64,000 nt of DNA from NCBI GenBank assembly GCA_046538105.1, contig JBKHJO010000006.1, positions 15,409-79,408 on the forward strand, read 5' to 3'. Positions 33,313 through 42,104 of the stretch are shown piece by piece. A model generated the notes under the pieces. It searched no databases and was not told the DNA's origin. It saw only the letters and a program-made list of their open reading frames with translations. Both the position numbers and the translations under genes were made by a program. Numbering within the stretch: position 1 is the stretch's first letter; each line of letters opens with the position of its first letter. The stretch is from JAWLEV01 sp046538105. GTDB taxonomy: Bacteria > Chloroflexota > Anaerolineae > UBA1429.

Positions 33313-34365
33313 TCAGTCTAGGGGGAGTTCGTGGGGGGCATAGATACCGTGTTCGGTGATGATGGCCTTCACATAGCGTGCTGGCGTCACGTCAAAGGCA
33401 GGGTTCCGGGCCTGGGTTCCCTCGGGGGCGAGGCGCACGCGGCGTATGGTTCCCTCGTCGTCCTTCCCGGTCACGTATAGAACCTCTTTTTGATCCCGTT
33501 CCTCGATAGGAATCATATCCCCTGATGGGCTGTCCGCATCAATGGTACTCATGGGGCCCGTCACGTAGAAGGGGATATCGTTCGCAGCGGCACACAGCGC
33601 CTTTTCGTAGGTGCCTATTTTGTTGGCCACGTCGCCGTTGGCTGCGATGCGGTCGGCGCCGACGATCACCATGTCGATCTCGCCCCGTCTCATGAGGTGT
33701 CCTGCTGCATTGTCCACGATGATGGCGTGGGGAACTCCCTCGCCCTCCAATTCCCAGGCCGTCAGGCGGGTGCCCTGGCAGCGGGGGCGCGTCTCGTCCG
33801 CATAGACAAAGACCTCTTTGCCCTGACGTGCAGCCACATATACGGGAGCCAGGGCGCTTCCCCAATCGACAAAGGCCAGCCAACCCGCGTTGCAGTGGGT
33901 GAGGATGCGCGTCCCATTCTCGATGAGCGTAGCCCCATGTTCGCCTATGGCTCTACCGGCCGCCGCGTTTGTGTCAGCCAGTTCCTCGGCCATCTCCACG
34001 GCTGCCCGTTTGGCGGCAGATACGCTGTCGGCCCGTTTTATGGTGGCCATGACGCGATTGATGGCGTAGAAAAGGTCCTGGGCTGTGGGTCTGGTTTTCC
34101 GCAAAACCTCCGCCCCGCGCTCGACGAAATCCATAAAGTCGGCTCCGTCAGGCGCTTGTAGGGCGACCTGGGCCATGCCATAGGCTGCCGAGGCGCCGAT
34201 GGCACCGGCGCCCCGCACGATCATGGTACTGATCGCCTCGGCCGTGTCCCGATATGTGGGCAGATTTTCGATCTCAAAGCGGTGGGGGATGGAGTGTTGG
34301 TTGATCATCTTGACAACGCCGTCTTCCATCCATACGGTACGATAGTGCTTTTCACCAACTCTCAT
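33313..34365 (-). CDS. mtnA: S-methyl-5-thioribose-1-phosphate isomerase
   Basis: Converts methylthioribose-1-phosphate to the ribulose form in methionine salvage. The 350-residue protein shows VRGAGAIGASAAYGMA, the catalytic Cys in LTHCNAGWLAF and the catalytic Asp in IVGADRIAANGDVANKIG. Family relatives include eIF2B-alpha and ribose-1,5-bisphosphate isomerase, but the motifs favour MtnA. The ATG at 34365 follows GGGAGGTAC. It is the last gene of the long leftward block and converges with rfbC. No other salvage genes are in the window. Confidence 0.93.
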   Translation of the reverse strand: MRVGEKHYRTVWMEDGVVKMINQHSIPHRFEIENLPTYRDTAEAISTMIVRGAGAIGASAAYGMAQVALQAPDGADFMDFVERGAEVLRKTRPTAQDLFYAINRVMATIKRADSVSAAKRAAVEMAEELADTNAAAGRAIGEHGATLIENGTRILTHCNAGWLAFVDWGSALAPVYVAARQGKEVFVYADETRPRCQGTRLTAWELEGEGVPHAIIVDNAAGHLMRRGEIDMVIVGADRIAANGDVANKIGTYEKALCAAANDIPFYVTGPMSTIDADSPSGDMIPIEERDQKEVLYVTGKDDEGTIRRVRLAPEGTQARNPAFDVTPARYVKAIITEHGIYAPHELPLD

Positions 34366-34430
34366 CGTATGTACCTCCCTGTCATCTCATCGGTCCTGGC
34401 ATGGCCCAACGTCTTTATCTCATAGAGCGT

Positions 34431-35801
34431 TTAGCTCCAGAGTCGGTCGTGGGACCACTCGTCATCCCATATCTCGGTGGATTCCCACATGGTTGGATCG
34501 CTGGGATCCAGGTGTTCACTGATGACCTCGTCGTTGAGGGCATCGATGCCCAATCCCGGCTTGTCCGGAACGTCGATAAACCCATCCTGGATCAAGGGAT
34601 CGGGGAGCCCCTTCACAAGTTTGTTCCACCAGGGAGTGTCCACCGAGTGGTTCTCCAGCGCCAAAAAGTTCTCGGTGGCTGCAGCACAGTGGACGGCGGC
34701 CATGCAGGCGATGGGCGACTCGGCCATATGAATGGCCATGGCGACGCCGTTATCCTGGGCCATATCGCCGATCTTTTTGGTCTCATAGATGCCGCCCGAG
34801 GTGAGCAGGTCGGGATGGATCACGGATACGCCTCCCGACTCGAGGAGGGGACGGAAATTCTCTTTGAGATAGATATCCTCCCCAGTACATATGGGAGTCT
34901 TGCATGAACTGGCCAGGCGAACGTATTGATCGGTCAGTTGCCAGGGTACCATATCCTCATACCAGGCTAGGTTGTACTTGTCCAACCTCTGGGCGATCTT
35001 GATACAATCCTCGATACCGATATGCCCAAAGTGGTCGGTTGCTAATGGGACCTCATAACCTATGACAGAGCGTACATCGGCGACGTACTGCTCCAGCCAG
35101 TCGAGACCTTTTTCCGTCACACGGATGCCGGTGAAGGGGTGCATGATGTTGTTGAGATCGTATCCCCTGTTCCGTCTTTGCCGCATTTCCATCTCCGAAG
35201 TTCCCTCGTCCGCGTCATGCATATGGCGCCATGCCTCTTCCATCTCTTCTAGGAAACCAAGGGGAGCGGTGAGGGCACCGGGCTCGTCCCTCAAGAGCCG
35301 GATTCCCACGTCCATTTTGAGGAAGGTGAAGCCCATCTCCATACGTCCCTTTAGCGCTTCGCCCATCCTTTTCCCCGTCGCCTTGCCGCGAACGTCGGTG
35401 TCTGCGTAGCAGCGGATCTTATTACGGAACTTGCCTCCCAACATCTGGTAGACGGGTACGCCATAAGCCTTGCCCGCCAGATCCCACAGGGCGAGTTCGA
35501 TGGCACACACGCCACCGCCCTGGCGGGCGTGGTGGCCGAACTGCTTGATGCGGCGGAAAATCTTGTCCACGTTGCAGGGATTCTCGCCCAGGATGCGTCC
35601 CTTGAGCATCAGGGCGTAAGTGGCGCTTGCCCCGTCTCGCACCTCGCCAAAGCCCACCAGTCCCTGATTTGTATAGAGTTTAATGAGGGGACGGCGTTGC
35701 AGCATGGCGACGCTCATGTCCGTGATCCTGAGGTCCGAGGGTTTGGAGTAGGTGTTGACGTTGTCGAGGGTTTCTTCGCAGTTGTTCGATTCCGACTGCA
35801 T
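34431..35801 (-). CDS. Enolase-superfamily (mandelate racemase/sugar-acid dehydratase-like) enzyme
   Basis: A 456-residue enzyme that probably dehydrates a sugar acid. Visible are the catalytic Lys region TFLKMDVG, metal ligands in LATDHFGHIG, WYEDMVPW and CTGEDIYL, and the His of VAMAIHMAE. An unusual stretch of about 60 residues (APLGFLEEMEEAWRHMHD to GYDLNNIMHPFTG) sits between the Lys and the first metal ligand, making it longer than the usual 380-400. Start ATG 35801 with AAAGGAGCG upstream; the frame is open further to 36008 but without family sequence. The neighbours (UxuA-like barrel, sulfatase) suggest sugar-acid catabolism. Confidence 0.85.
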   Translation of the reverse strand: MQSESNNCEETLDNVNTYSKPSDLRITDMSVAMLQRRPLIKLYTNQGLVGFGEVRDGASATYALMLKGRILGENPCNVDKIFRRIKQFGHHARQGGGVCAIELALWDLAGKAYGVPVYQMLGGKFRNKIRCYADTDVRGKATGKRMGEALKGRMEMGFTFLKMDVGIRLLRDEPGALTAPLGFLEEMEEAWRHMHDADEGTSEMEMRQRRNRGYDLNNIMHPFTGIRVTEKGLDWLEQYVADVRSVIGYEVPLATDHFGHIGIEDCIKIAQRLDKYNLAWYEDMVPWQLTDQYVRLASSCKTPICTGEDIYLKENFRPLLESGGVSVIHPDLLTSGGIYETKKIGDMAQDNGVAMAIHMAESPIACMAAVHCAAATENFLALENHSVDTPWWNKLVKGLPDPLIQDGFIDVPDKPGLGIDALNDEVISEHLDPSDPTMWESTEIWDDEWSHDRLWS

Positions 35802-35884
35802 TTTCGCTCCTTTGTTCAGTAATGGTTTATTATGTATCCGTTGGGAACGGATAACTGACCAGTTAAATGGTGCACTAATGACTA

Positions 35885-36589
35885 CTATGATTGAGGTGTG
35901 TCCTCGGAGGTCTCTCGTAGAAAAGTCAGGAGCCCGTTTGCGATGCCCACGGCCACGCGATCCTGCTCCTCTGTGAGGAGGTGCCGATCCCCGCCCATAA
36001 AGCCGCATTCGATGATCGCGCCGGGAGTCTCTGCGGCTATTTGACGTAAAGCGTGGTACTGGCGCATATCCTCTGTGATGGTGTCATAGTGCGGTTGTAA
36101 GCCCGTTGCTTCGCTATACGTTCTGTAGAGTGTGTTGACCAGTTTGTCCTCCTCTTCCGGCCTCGCCGAGTGGGTCATGCGGGCGATTTTGAACCCCGAG
36201 AGGTCCTGTGTACATGAATCGCAGTGTATGGAAAGGAAGACCGCCGCCTGATAGCCGTTCAATTCTGGTGAGAACTCGGGAAGCACCTGGACATTGTAGC
36301 CGTGCTTTCTCATGATGAGGGCCACGGCGCGCGCGATCTGGAGGTTTAGTTCTACTTCCTCCAGGCCGTCGGCGCAGACGGCCCCCGAATCGTGCTGCCA
36401 ATGGCCGGCGACGATGCCCACACGTGGGTTCCTGGATCCCAGAGCGCCCAGGGCGTTTCCCATGGTCACGTTTTCGAGTAACACGAGTAAACCAAGCCCC
36501 ACCAGTGTCACCAGCAGTGCGGCACGTACAAACGTTGCCAGGACGCTTAGGGGGGATCGCTTTTTCTCGTCATGTATGGCACGGGACAT
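35885..36589 (-). CDS. N-acetylmuramoyl-L-alanine amidase (Amidase_3)
   Basis: A 234-residue zinc amidase that cleaves the peptide from cell-wall glycan. One N-terminal membrane anchor (AALLVTLVGLGLLVLLE) puts the catalytic part outside. Zinc ligands are the His of VAGHWQHDSG, the Glu of LEEVELNLQIA and the His of FLSIHCDSC; the catalytic Glu is in IIECGFMGG. No SH3 or LysM cell-wall binding repeats are seen. The ATG at 36589 has GAGGATGTGAGA upstream. It is probably in the same leftward unit as its neighbours, though the 264-base gap upstream allows a separate promoter. Confidence 0.9.
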   Translation of the reverse strand: MSRAIHDEKKRSPLSVLATFVRAALLVTLVGLGLLVLLENVTMGNALGALGSRNPRVGIVAGHWQHDSGAVCADGLEEVELNLQIARAVALIMRKHGYNVQVLPEFSPELNGYQAAVFLSIHCDSCTQDLSGFKIARMTHSARPEEEDKLVNTLYRTYSEATGLQPHYDTITEDMRQYHALRQIAAETPGAIIECGFMGGDRHLLTEEQDRVAVGIANGLLTFLRETSEDTPQS

Positions 36590-36853
36590 CTCACATCCTC
36601 TCCAGCCCAGAGTTTACAGTGTATCGGATTGTTCGTCAATATCTGGCGGGACAGCATATGGAATGCTGGGAAAGATCTTGCCTGGATTCACGATGCGGCT
36701 GGGCTCAGGCGTCCGTTTTTGTACGTGTCAGATCGACAGAGGGGTCGTCGAGAAGGTGGGAGAGCGCATGCCAGCGCGTAAACCCTGTTCTGTGTTCGCC
36801 GGTGATGACACCATCCTCTGCCCTATGATGAGCCTTTTTCTGGCATTTGCACG

Positions 36854-37906
36854 TCACTCTTTTCCTTTTGTTTTTTCTGCCGCATTGCGGAGGGCGATCA
36901 TATGTCCTATGGCAAAAGCCCATCCCACACGCGTGTCCGGTGTGTCCTTGTCTATATCTGGTGTATGGTCGGGATCCACCATTCCCGTATAGCCCACATC
37001 CTGCAGCGTTTTCATACAGGCCAGCATATCGCAGTCTCCCTGGTCGATAAAGGTCTCCACGTAGCGTTCCCGGGGTATCTTGACGCGGACATTGCGAAAA
37101 TGGACGATGGCGATGCGATCACGGGTGCCAAAGTAGTGGATGGCTTGCACGGCATCCTCTCCCATTTCTGTGAGGACACCCGTGTCAAAGAATATGGAGT
37201 TGCTGGGACTATTCACCGCTTCGATCAAGCGTTGGAGTCCTTGCAGGTCGCTCAAGGGCTGAGCCACGCCCCGATAGGTGGGAACCGGCGGATCGTTGGG
37301 GTGTGCCGCCAGGCGTACGCCCTCTTTTTCCGCCACGGGGACGATGGCGTCTAGGAAGAAGGACAGATGATCCCACATCTGAGTCATATTGTGCCGCCCC
37401 ACATCCGGGAGCGGTGCAAGATCGCGGATGCGGTCGTAGGAGAAATCTCGCAGGGATGCCTCACCACGCCCCCCGCTTTCTCTTGCTGCATATCCCTCTG
37501 AGGCACGCAGGGCGGTAAAGCTGTATGTCAGGACGCGGATCCCCGCCTGTGCTGCCAGGCGAATGCATTCCTGTATTCTGGATATATCCCGCCGACGACC
37601 CTTGCGTCCCATGAGGATATTTCCAGACAATGGGAGGGTCATGGCCGATGGTACGAGCCCAAAGGAACGGACATGTTCTGCCACGCGGTGGAGTTCCTGG
37701 CCTTTCCAAAGAGGCTGTGGACCGCGTGGGCCCATCTGGGCCGGCGGCACCAGGCCGCGCGGCGTGACTTTTGTGCGTAGGCGCGGCGGCACGCTGACCG
37801 TTTCCACGCCGATCTGTTTGTAAAAGCGGAGGGTCTCCTCTGCCGTGTCACTCAATCCCTTGCCGATTTTGATCTGATGGCTCTGGCCATTCGCCCTGTC
37901 TGTCAT
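36854..37906 (-). CDS. Mannonate-dehydratase-like (UxuA-related) TIM-barrel protein
   Basis: A 350-residue xylose-isomerase-fold protein. It has the UxuA hallmarks RLAAHPNDPPVP, FFDTGVLTEMG, IAIVHFRNV and VDPDHTPDIDKD. Mannonate dehydratase makes 2-keto-3-deoxygluconate from mannonate in hexuronate breakdown. The N-terminal part (KQIGVETVSVPPRLRTKVTP) departs from classical UxuA, so the exact substrate may be different. It starts 9 bases after the 69-residue ORF and ends 265 bases before the amidase. Operon partners include a sulfatase-like enzyme. Confidence 0.8.
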   Translation of the reverse strand: MTDRANGQSHQIKIGKGLSDTAEETLRFYKQIGVETVSVPPRLRTKVTPRGLVPPAQMGPRGPQPLWKGQELHRVAEHVRSFGLVPSAMTLPLSGNILMGRKGRRRDISRIQECIRLAAQAGIRVLTYSFTALRASEGYAARESGGRGEASLRDFSYDRIRDLAPLPDVGRHNMTQMWDHLSFFLDAIVPVAEKEGVRLAAHPNDPPVPTYRGVAQPLSDLQGLQRLIEAVNSPSNSIFFDTGVLTEMGEDAVQAIHYFGTRDRIAIVHFRNVRVKIPRERYVETFIDQGDCDMLACMKTLQDVGYTGMVDPDHTPDIDKDTPDTRVGWAFAIGHMIALRNAAEKTKGKE

Positions 37907-37915
37907 GGCATCTTT

Positions 37916-38125
37916 CTAGGCCAGTTCCTCTGCCCAATAGTACTGATAGTAGATTCTAACCAGAGTCTTGGGCGCGTTCTCCAAAAGCCAGGCAAAGGAA
38001 GTCTCCTGCACGGTAGGCTCGTCGACCTCAGGGATGACGCAGGCCTCGGCCTCCTCGCGCGTCGGAAAGGCGATGAGGCGTCCCGATCTATCGTGAATGA
38101 CATAGAGGGTGGTATCTGGATCCAT
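37916..38125 (-). CDS. Small hypothetical protein, 69 aa
   Basis: Starts MDPDTTLYVIHDRSGRLIAF and ends in LVRIYYQYYWAEELA. It fits snugly between the sulfatase (25-base gap) and the UxuA-like gene (9-base gap). AAAGAGAG lies 7 bases ahead of the ATG. The composition is acidic and aromatic with a regular strand-like start, like a real small protein rather than noise. No family recognised. It may assist or tag one of the two flanking enzymes; that is a guess from position. Confidence 0.6.
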   Translation of the reverse strand: MDPDTTLYVIHDRSGRLIAFPTREEAEACVIPEVDEPTVQETSFAWLLENAPKTLVRIYYQYYWAEELA

Positions 38126-38150
38126 GATGCTCTCTTTCTGCTGCTTGCTG

Positions 38151-39575
38151 TCAGCGGAACTGCTTTATCCGGGCAGTTGGCGCTCCTGTTGTTTCTAGAA
38201 ACTCGATTAACTTTTCATGCAGGGAGGCTGCCACATGGGGATAGGTGTCGATGACGTTCTGCTTCTGATCGGGATCCTCATCCAGTTTATAGAGATGAGA
38301 AGGCCATGATCCCGGGCTGCAGATAAATGCCCATTCCTCGGTGGTCACCGTCAGGGGTTCTGTGATTCGGTCGGGGCCGGCCCACCCGTCAAAGGACGTG
38401 GCGGTGTAACTATACATGGTTCCCAGTGGGTAACGTCCAGAGAAAGCGCATTCGTGTAATCGGTCGATCTCTCCGTTCACCAGGGGCCAAAGCGATTTGC
38501 CCTGCACCATATTGGGAATGGGGACATCGAGAAAGTCGAGGATGGTGGGCAGGATGTCGGGCGGCTGTACAATAGGTTCGATACACTGGCCGGCGCCTGT
38601 CCCTTCCGGATGTTTGATCATCAGGGGAATGCGCGTCGTGGGCTCAAAAAGGGTGCCCAACTGTCCCCCGGGCTTGCCCTCCAGTCCGTGGTCGCCAAAG
38701 AGATGACCGTGATCGCTCATGTGAATGATCAAGGTGCTATCCAAAAGTCCCAGCCTTTCCGCGGTATCCAACAGGTAACCGATCCAGGTGTCGACCATGG
38801 TAACCTCTCCTGCGTAGAGCGCTCTCACGTGGTCGAGTTCCTCGGGTGTCATATAATCGGCTCGTCCGTACTGGGGGAATATGATATGTTGCCCTTCATA
38901 GTGGGGTTTATCATACAGGGATAAATAGTAGGGCGGGGGGTCAAAGGGCTCGTGAGGGTCCCATGTATCTATCCACAGCAGGAAACCGTCCTGCATATAG
39001 TTCTTTTCCAACCATTCCATGGCGGCTGTTATGGTGCGGGGGGCAAGATAATCCTTTTCATACTCTCGATCGGCCTGGTTACGCAGGTAGCGCTGGGTCC
39101 CTTCCCAGCTTCGCATTTTATGGTGATCGGCGTCGATGGGTGTGGGGACGCGGGGGTTGGTGATGTAGCGATCCCCGTGTTGTCCACGAATCCAGTGCCA
39201 GGCATCAAAGCCGCGCATGAAATTGTAACTGTCCGCGCCCAGGGGTGGGGTGTCGAAAAAGAGGGCGGTGGTATATCCATGGGCGCCGACGAGTTCCGGT
39301 AGTATCACGTCCTCAGGCTCCAGGGGCTGCCAGCCGCGGTCGGCGAACCCATAGCGTCCCGTGTACAGGTCGGTGCGATTGGGAATGGTGGGATAGGAGG
39401 CGATATAGGCCCGGTCAAAGTGCATGGCCTCCTCTGCCAAGGCATCCAGCGAGGGGGTTCTGATAAAGGGTTCGTCCTCATGTCCGGGGCGCTCCCACGG
39501 TGGGGGAACGTGATAGGCGTTGACGTGGTCGCGTCTCAGGCTGTCGTTCATGATGACGATCACGTTCTGTTTCAT
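38151..39575 (-). CDS. Sulfatase-superfamily hydrolase with Thr in the nucleophile position
   Basis: A 474-residue enzyme of the alkaline-phosphatase/sulfatase fold. Normal sulfatases have C/S-x-P-x-R-x-x-L-x-TG, whose Cys or Ser becomes formylglycine. Here the aligned run is TIPNRTDLYTGR, so a Thr stands in that place. Other metal-site pieces remain: MNDSLRRDH at the start (first Asp replaced by Asn), TWDPHEPF, HMSDHGHLFGDHG and the Lys of LEGKPGG. Thr nucleophiles are used by phosphodiesterases of the same superfamily, so this may act on a phosphate or phosphonate ester, or other ester, rather than sulfate. Its ATG overlaps the folK stop. No signal peptide: cytoplasmic. Confidence 0.82.
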   Translation of the reverse strand: MKQNVIVIMNDSLRRDHVNAYHVPPPWERPGHEDEPFIRTPSLDALAEEAMHFDRAYIASYPTIPNRTDLYTGRYGFADRGWQPLEPEDVILPELVGAHGYTTALFFDTPPLGADSYNFMRGFDAWHWIRGQHGDRYITNPRVPTPIDADHHKMRSWEGTQRYLRNQADREYEKDYLAPRTITAAMEWLEKNYMQDGFLLWIDTWDPHEPFDPPPYYLSLYDKPHYEGQHIIFPQYGRADYMTPEELDHVRALYAGEVTMVDTWIGYLLDTAERLGLLDSTLIIHMSDHGHLFGDHGLEGKPGGQLGTLFEPTTRIPLMIKHPEGTGAGQCIEPIVQPPDILPTILDFLDVPIPNMVQGKSLWPLVNGEIDRLHECAFSGRYPLGTMYSYTATSFDGWAGPDRITEPLTVTTEEWAFICSPGSWPSHLYKLDEDPDQKQNVIDTYPHVAASLHEKLIEFLETTGAPTARIKQFR

Positions 39576-40111
39576 GGTTCACTCCTGTCACTATGGGGGG
39601 AACTGGTCCCCTTTTGGGTCCGTAGACCAGGGGGGTAGGGAGCGATGCCCGAAAGGGAGCCCAATCGCTCCAGGTGTTCCGCAATGGTCAATCCCGTGTC
39701 CGGATGCCGCATTACCGGACTGATATCCGCCAGGGGGACCAATACCGTGGCACGCGAGAGCATGTCCGGATGTGGCACCGTCAGGTTTGGCGTATGGAAG
39801 CAGATATCATCGTACATGAGAATGTCCACGTCGATGGGGCGGGGGCCGTAGCGGACGGTGTCCACACGTCCCATGCGCTTTTCCAGGCATTTTAGCAGAT
39901 CCAGGAGAACATGGGGGGCATAGCATGTCCTGGCACAACAAGCGGCGTTCAAAAAGAGCGGCTGATCCGTGAGACCCCAGGGTTCCGTTTCATAGAAGGG
40001 GGAGACCTGACATATCTGGACGTTCCTTTCGTTCAGCAGGGCCAGGACCCGTTCAATGTTTGCTTCGCGGTCACCCAGGTTGGCCCCGAGGCCCAAGTAC
40101 ACACAGGCCAT
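39572..40111 (-). CDS. folK: 2-amino-4-hydroxy-6-hydroxymethyldihydropteridine diphosphokinase
   Basis: Pyrophosphorylates the pterin before FolP joins it to p-aminobenzoate in folate synthesis. The 179-residue protein begins VYLGLGANLGDREANIE and has the signature RYGPRPIDVDILMYDD followed by LTVPHPDM. A 25-residue polar tail exceeds the E. coli length. It starts two bases after the folP stop codon and overlaps the sulfatase start by four (ATGA), so all three should be translated together. Confidence 0.93.
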   Translation of the reverse strand: MACVYLGLGANLGDREANIERVLALLNERNVQICQVSPFYETEPWGLTDQPLFLNAACCARTCYAPHVLLDLLKCLEKRMGRVDTVRYGPRPIDVDILMYDDICFHTPNLTVPHPDMLSRATVLVPLADISPVMRHPDTGLTIAEHLERLGSLSGIAPYPPGLRTQKGTSSPHSDRSEP

Positions 40112-40113
40112 CT

Positions 40114-41382
40114 CTAGGGCTCTCTCACAAGGGCGTCGGTCATGCGGGCCACGCGCGCCATGGTTCTCACATCATGTACCCTTATGATGTCCGCTCCCCC
40201 TCGGGCGATGGCCAGAGCCACGGCTGCTGCCGTGCCCTCCATGCGTTCCTCAGGTGGCAGGTCGAGGGTGTAGCCGATAAAGGATTTGCGCGATGGCCCG
40301 ATGAGGAGAGGGAATCCCAAGACGCGTAGTTCATCCACGTGATTCAGCAACGTCAAGTTCTGTTTCACCGTCTTACCAAAGCCGATGCCGGGATCGATGA
40401 TGATCCTTTCCCGGGCAATGCCCGCTTCCAGGGCGGTGTCGATTTGTCCTCGTAGTTCGCGCAAGATATCGGATATAAGATCCTCATAGGCGATGTCCAC
40501 ATACCGCCCCCCAAGGCGTTCCTGCTGATCGGCGTTTTTGGGCTTGCTACGGTTGTGCATGAGGATGACGGGGACGTCGCGCTCTGCGACCAGGGGCGCC
40601 ATCTCCGGATCCATGCGCAGGCCCCATACATCATTCACCATATCTGCCCCAGCATCCAACGCTTTCTCCGCCACCGCAGCCTTGTAAGTATCTATGGAGA
40701 TGGGGACCCGGGTCATGCTGCGCAGTTTCCGAATGATCGGTAGCACCCTGTCTAGTTCAACCTTAGCATCCACGGGGTGAGAGCCGGGGCGGGTAGATTC
40801 CCCTCCGATGTCGATTATGTCCGCGCCATCTTTTACGAATGACAGGGCTTGATCGACGGCCTGTTTCACGGCGTCCGGGGTGAGTTCTCCCTCTGTTGCC
40901 AACAGCCCATCGCCGGAAAAAGAATCGGGGGTGGCGTTCACGATGCCCATGACAAAGGTGCGCTCGTTCCAGATAAAGGTCTGGGTGCCGATGCGGCAAG
41001 TACCTAAATCCCCTTTTCCCATATTGGCCATAGTTGCCTCAAGTTCCTTTCCCAGTTGTTGCAGGCTGGGCAGCGGCTGCCTGTGCAGTACATCCATGAC
41101 GCGGTGCAGGGTTCTCTCGGTGCCCATGAGCAGGACATCGGTAACTTGCTCCTCACCGAAATATATATCCCCAGAGATAGCCGCGTCGCCTCCCTTGGCG
41201 AGCATCTCCTGTTTCAAAATATTCGCCGCGGCAAAGCCGAGCCCCTCGACCTTGAGCAGATGAAAGCGGGCTTTGGGGAGCATAATCTGGACACCGCGTG
41301 GGTCGGCACCCAGGGCGCGCATTCGCTCTCGCAGCGTCCTTTGGCTGTCGTGGTCTAGAAAACGAACATTGAAGCGGTTCAC
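40114..41382 (-). CDS. folP: Dihydropteroate synthase with extra N-terminal domain
   Basis: Condenses the pterin pyrophosphate with p-aminobenzoate. The last 290 or so of 422 residues are a standard DHPS: MGIVNATPDSFSGDG, GGESTRPG, PISIDTYK, DPGIGFGKT, GPSRKSFIG and RVHDV. About 130 additional N-terminal residues (VNRFNVRFLDHDSQRTLRER and onward) are not part of normal FolP; such an extension is known in some archaeal and Chloroflexota homologs but its role is unclear. The GTG at 41382 is chosen because it follows the TPR-gene stop by two bases. An ATG at 41430 would overlap it by 46 bases. Confidence 0.9.
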   Translation of the reverse strand: MNRFNVRFLDHDSQRTLRERMRALGADPRGVQIMLPKARFHLLKVEGLGFAAANILKQEMLAKGGDAAISGDIYFGEEQVTDVLLMGTERTLHRVMDVLHRQPLPSLQQLGKELEATMANMGKGDLGTCRIGTQTFIWNERTFVMGIVNATPDSFSGDGLLATEGELTPDAVKQAVDQALSFVKDGADIIDIGGESTRPGSHPVDAKVELDRVLPIIRKLRSMTRVPISIDTYKAAVAEKALDAGADMVNDVWGLRMDPEMAPLVAERDVPVILMHNRSKPKNADQQERLGGRYVDIAYEDLISDILRELRGQIDTALEAGIARERIIIDPGIGFGKTVKQNLTLLNHVDELRVLGFPLLIGPSRKSFIGYTLDLPPEERMEGTAAAVALAIARGGADIIRVHDVRTMARVARMTDALVREP

Positions 41383-41384
41383 GG

Positions 41385-42095
41385 CTATTCTTCCAGTTCG
41401 CGTAGCATCTGTTCTGCTTTGGTCTTCCATTCTGCATCCTGGCTGAGACGTATATACTCGTTGAGTTCGGCGATAGCCTGTTGACGCTTACCCTGTTGTT
41501 TGTACACGCTTCCCAGCCCCAGATAGGTTTCTGGCAAAGAGGGATCCAGTTTCTGTGCTTTGCGGAATTGTTGCGCGGCCTCGTCAGGCCGATTCGAGGA
41601 GACAAGTACGCCTCCCAGATTATAGTGGATCTCTGCATCGTTGGGTTCCTGACTCAACGCTGCGCGAAACACCTCCTCGGCCTCTTGTAGTTTGCCTTGG
41701 CGATAATAGACGACGCCCAGGTTAGAACGGGCATCGATATAATCTGGGACCAGGTCGAGGGCCAGATTGTAATGCTGTGTGGCCTGAGCGAACTGTTCCT
41801 TCTCCGCATAGGCGTTGCCCAACAAAAAGTGGAGTTCGGCCGAGTCCGCCCCGGCCTGCAGTGCCTCTTCCAGTTTTCCGATGGCAGTTTCTATATCTCG
41901 TTCTTCCCAGGCAGATCTACCCTCTCGGAGCAGAATATCGGCATCGTCTAAAGGCGTCTCCTCCCTTTTACTTTTTGCCTCGGGAGTGGGAGATAGGATA
42001 TCGGAGGTTGCGGGCTTTGAGGTTGAGCGGCATCCCGAAATGATGAGGATAGCAAGACTCAGACAGAGGGCAACGAATGCATAATTCTTTGTCAT
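41385..42095 (-). CDS. TPR-repeat lipoprotein
   Basis: A 236-residue exported scaffold. The signal ends in the lipobox LIISGC, with the lipidated Cys at residue 22. After a Ser/Pro linker come about five tetratricopeptide repeats (for example AELHFLLGNAYAEKEQFAQA and DARSNLGVVYYRQGKLQEAE) running to the C-terminus. It would bind partner proteins outside the membrane. It sits between folE and folP, so it shares their transcript, but nothing links it to folate metabolism. Confidence 0.85.
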   Translation of the reverse strand: MTKNYAFVALCLSLAILIISGCRSTSKPATSDILSPTPEAKSKREETPLDDADILLREGRSAWEERDIETAIGKLEEALQAGADSAELHFLLGNAYAEKEQFAQATQHYNLALDLVPDYIDARSNLGVVYYRQGKLQEAEEVFRAALSQEPNDAEIHYNLGGVLVSSNRPDEAAQQFRKAQKLDPSLPETYLGLGSVYKQQGKRQQAIAELNEYIRLSQDAEWKTKAEQMLRELEE

Positions 42096-42104
42096 CAGGA
42101 TCTC

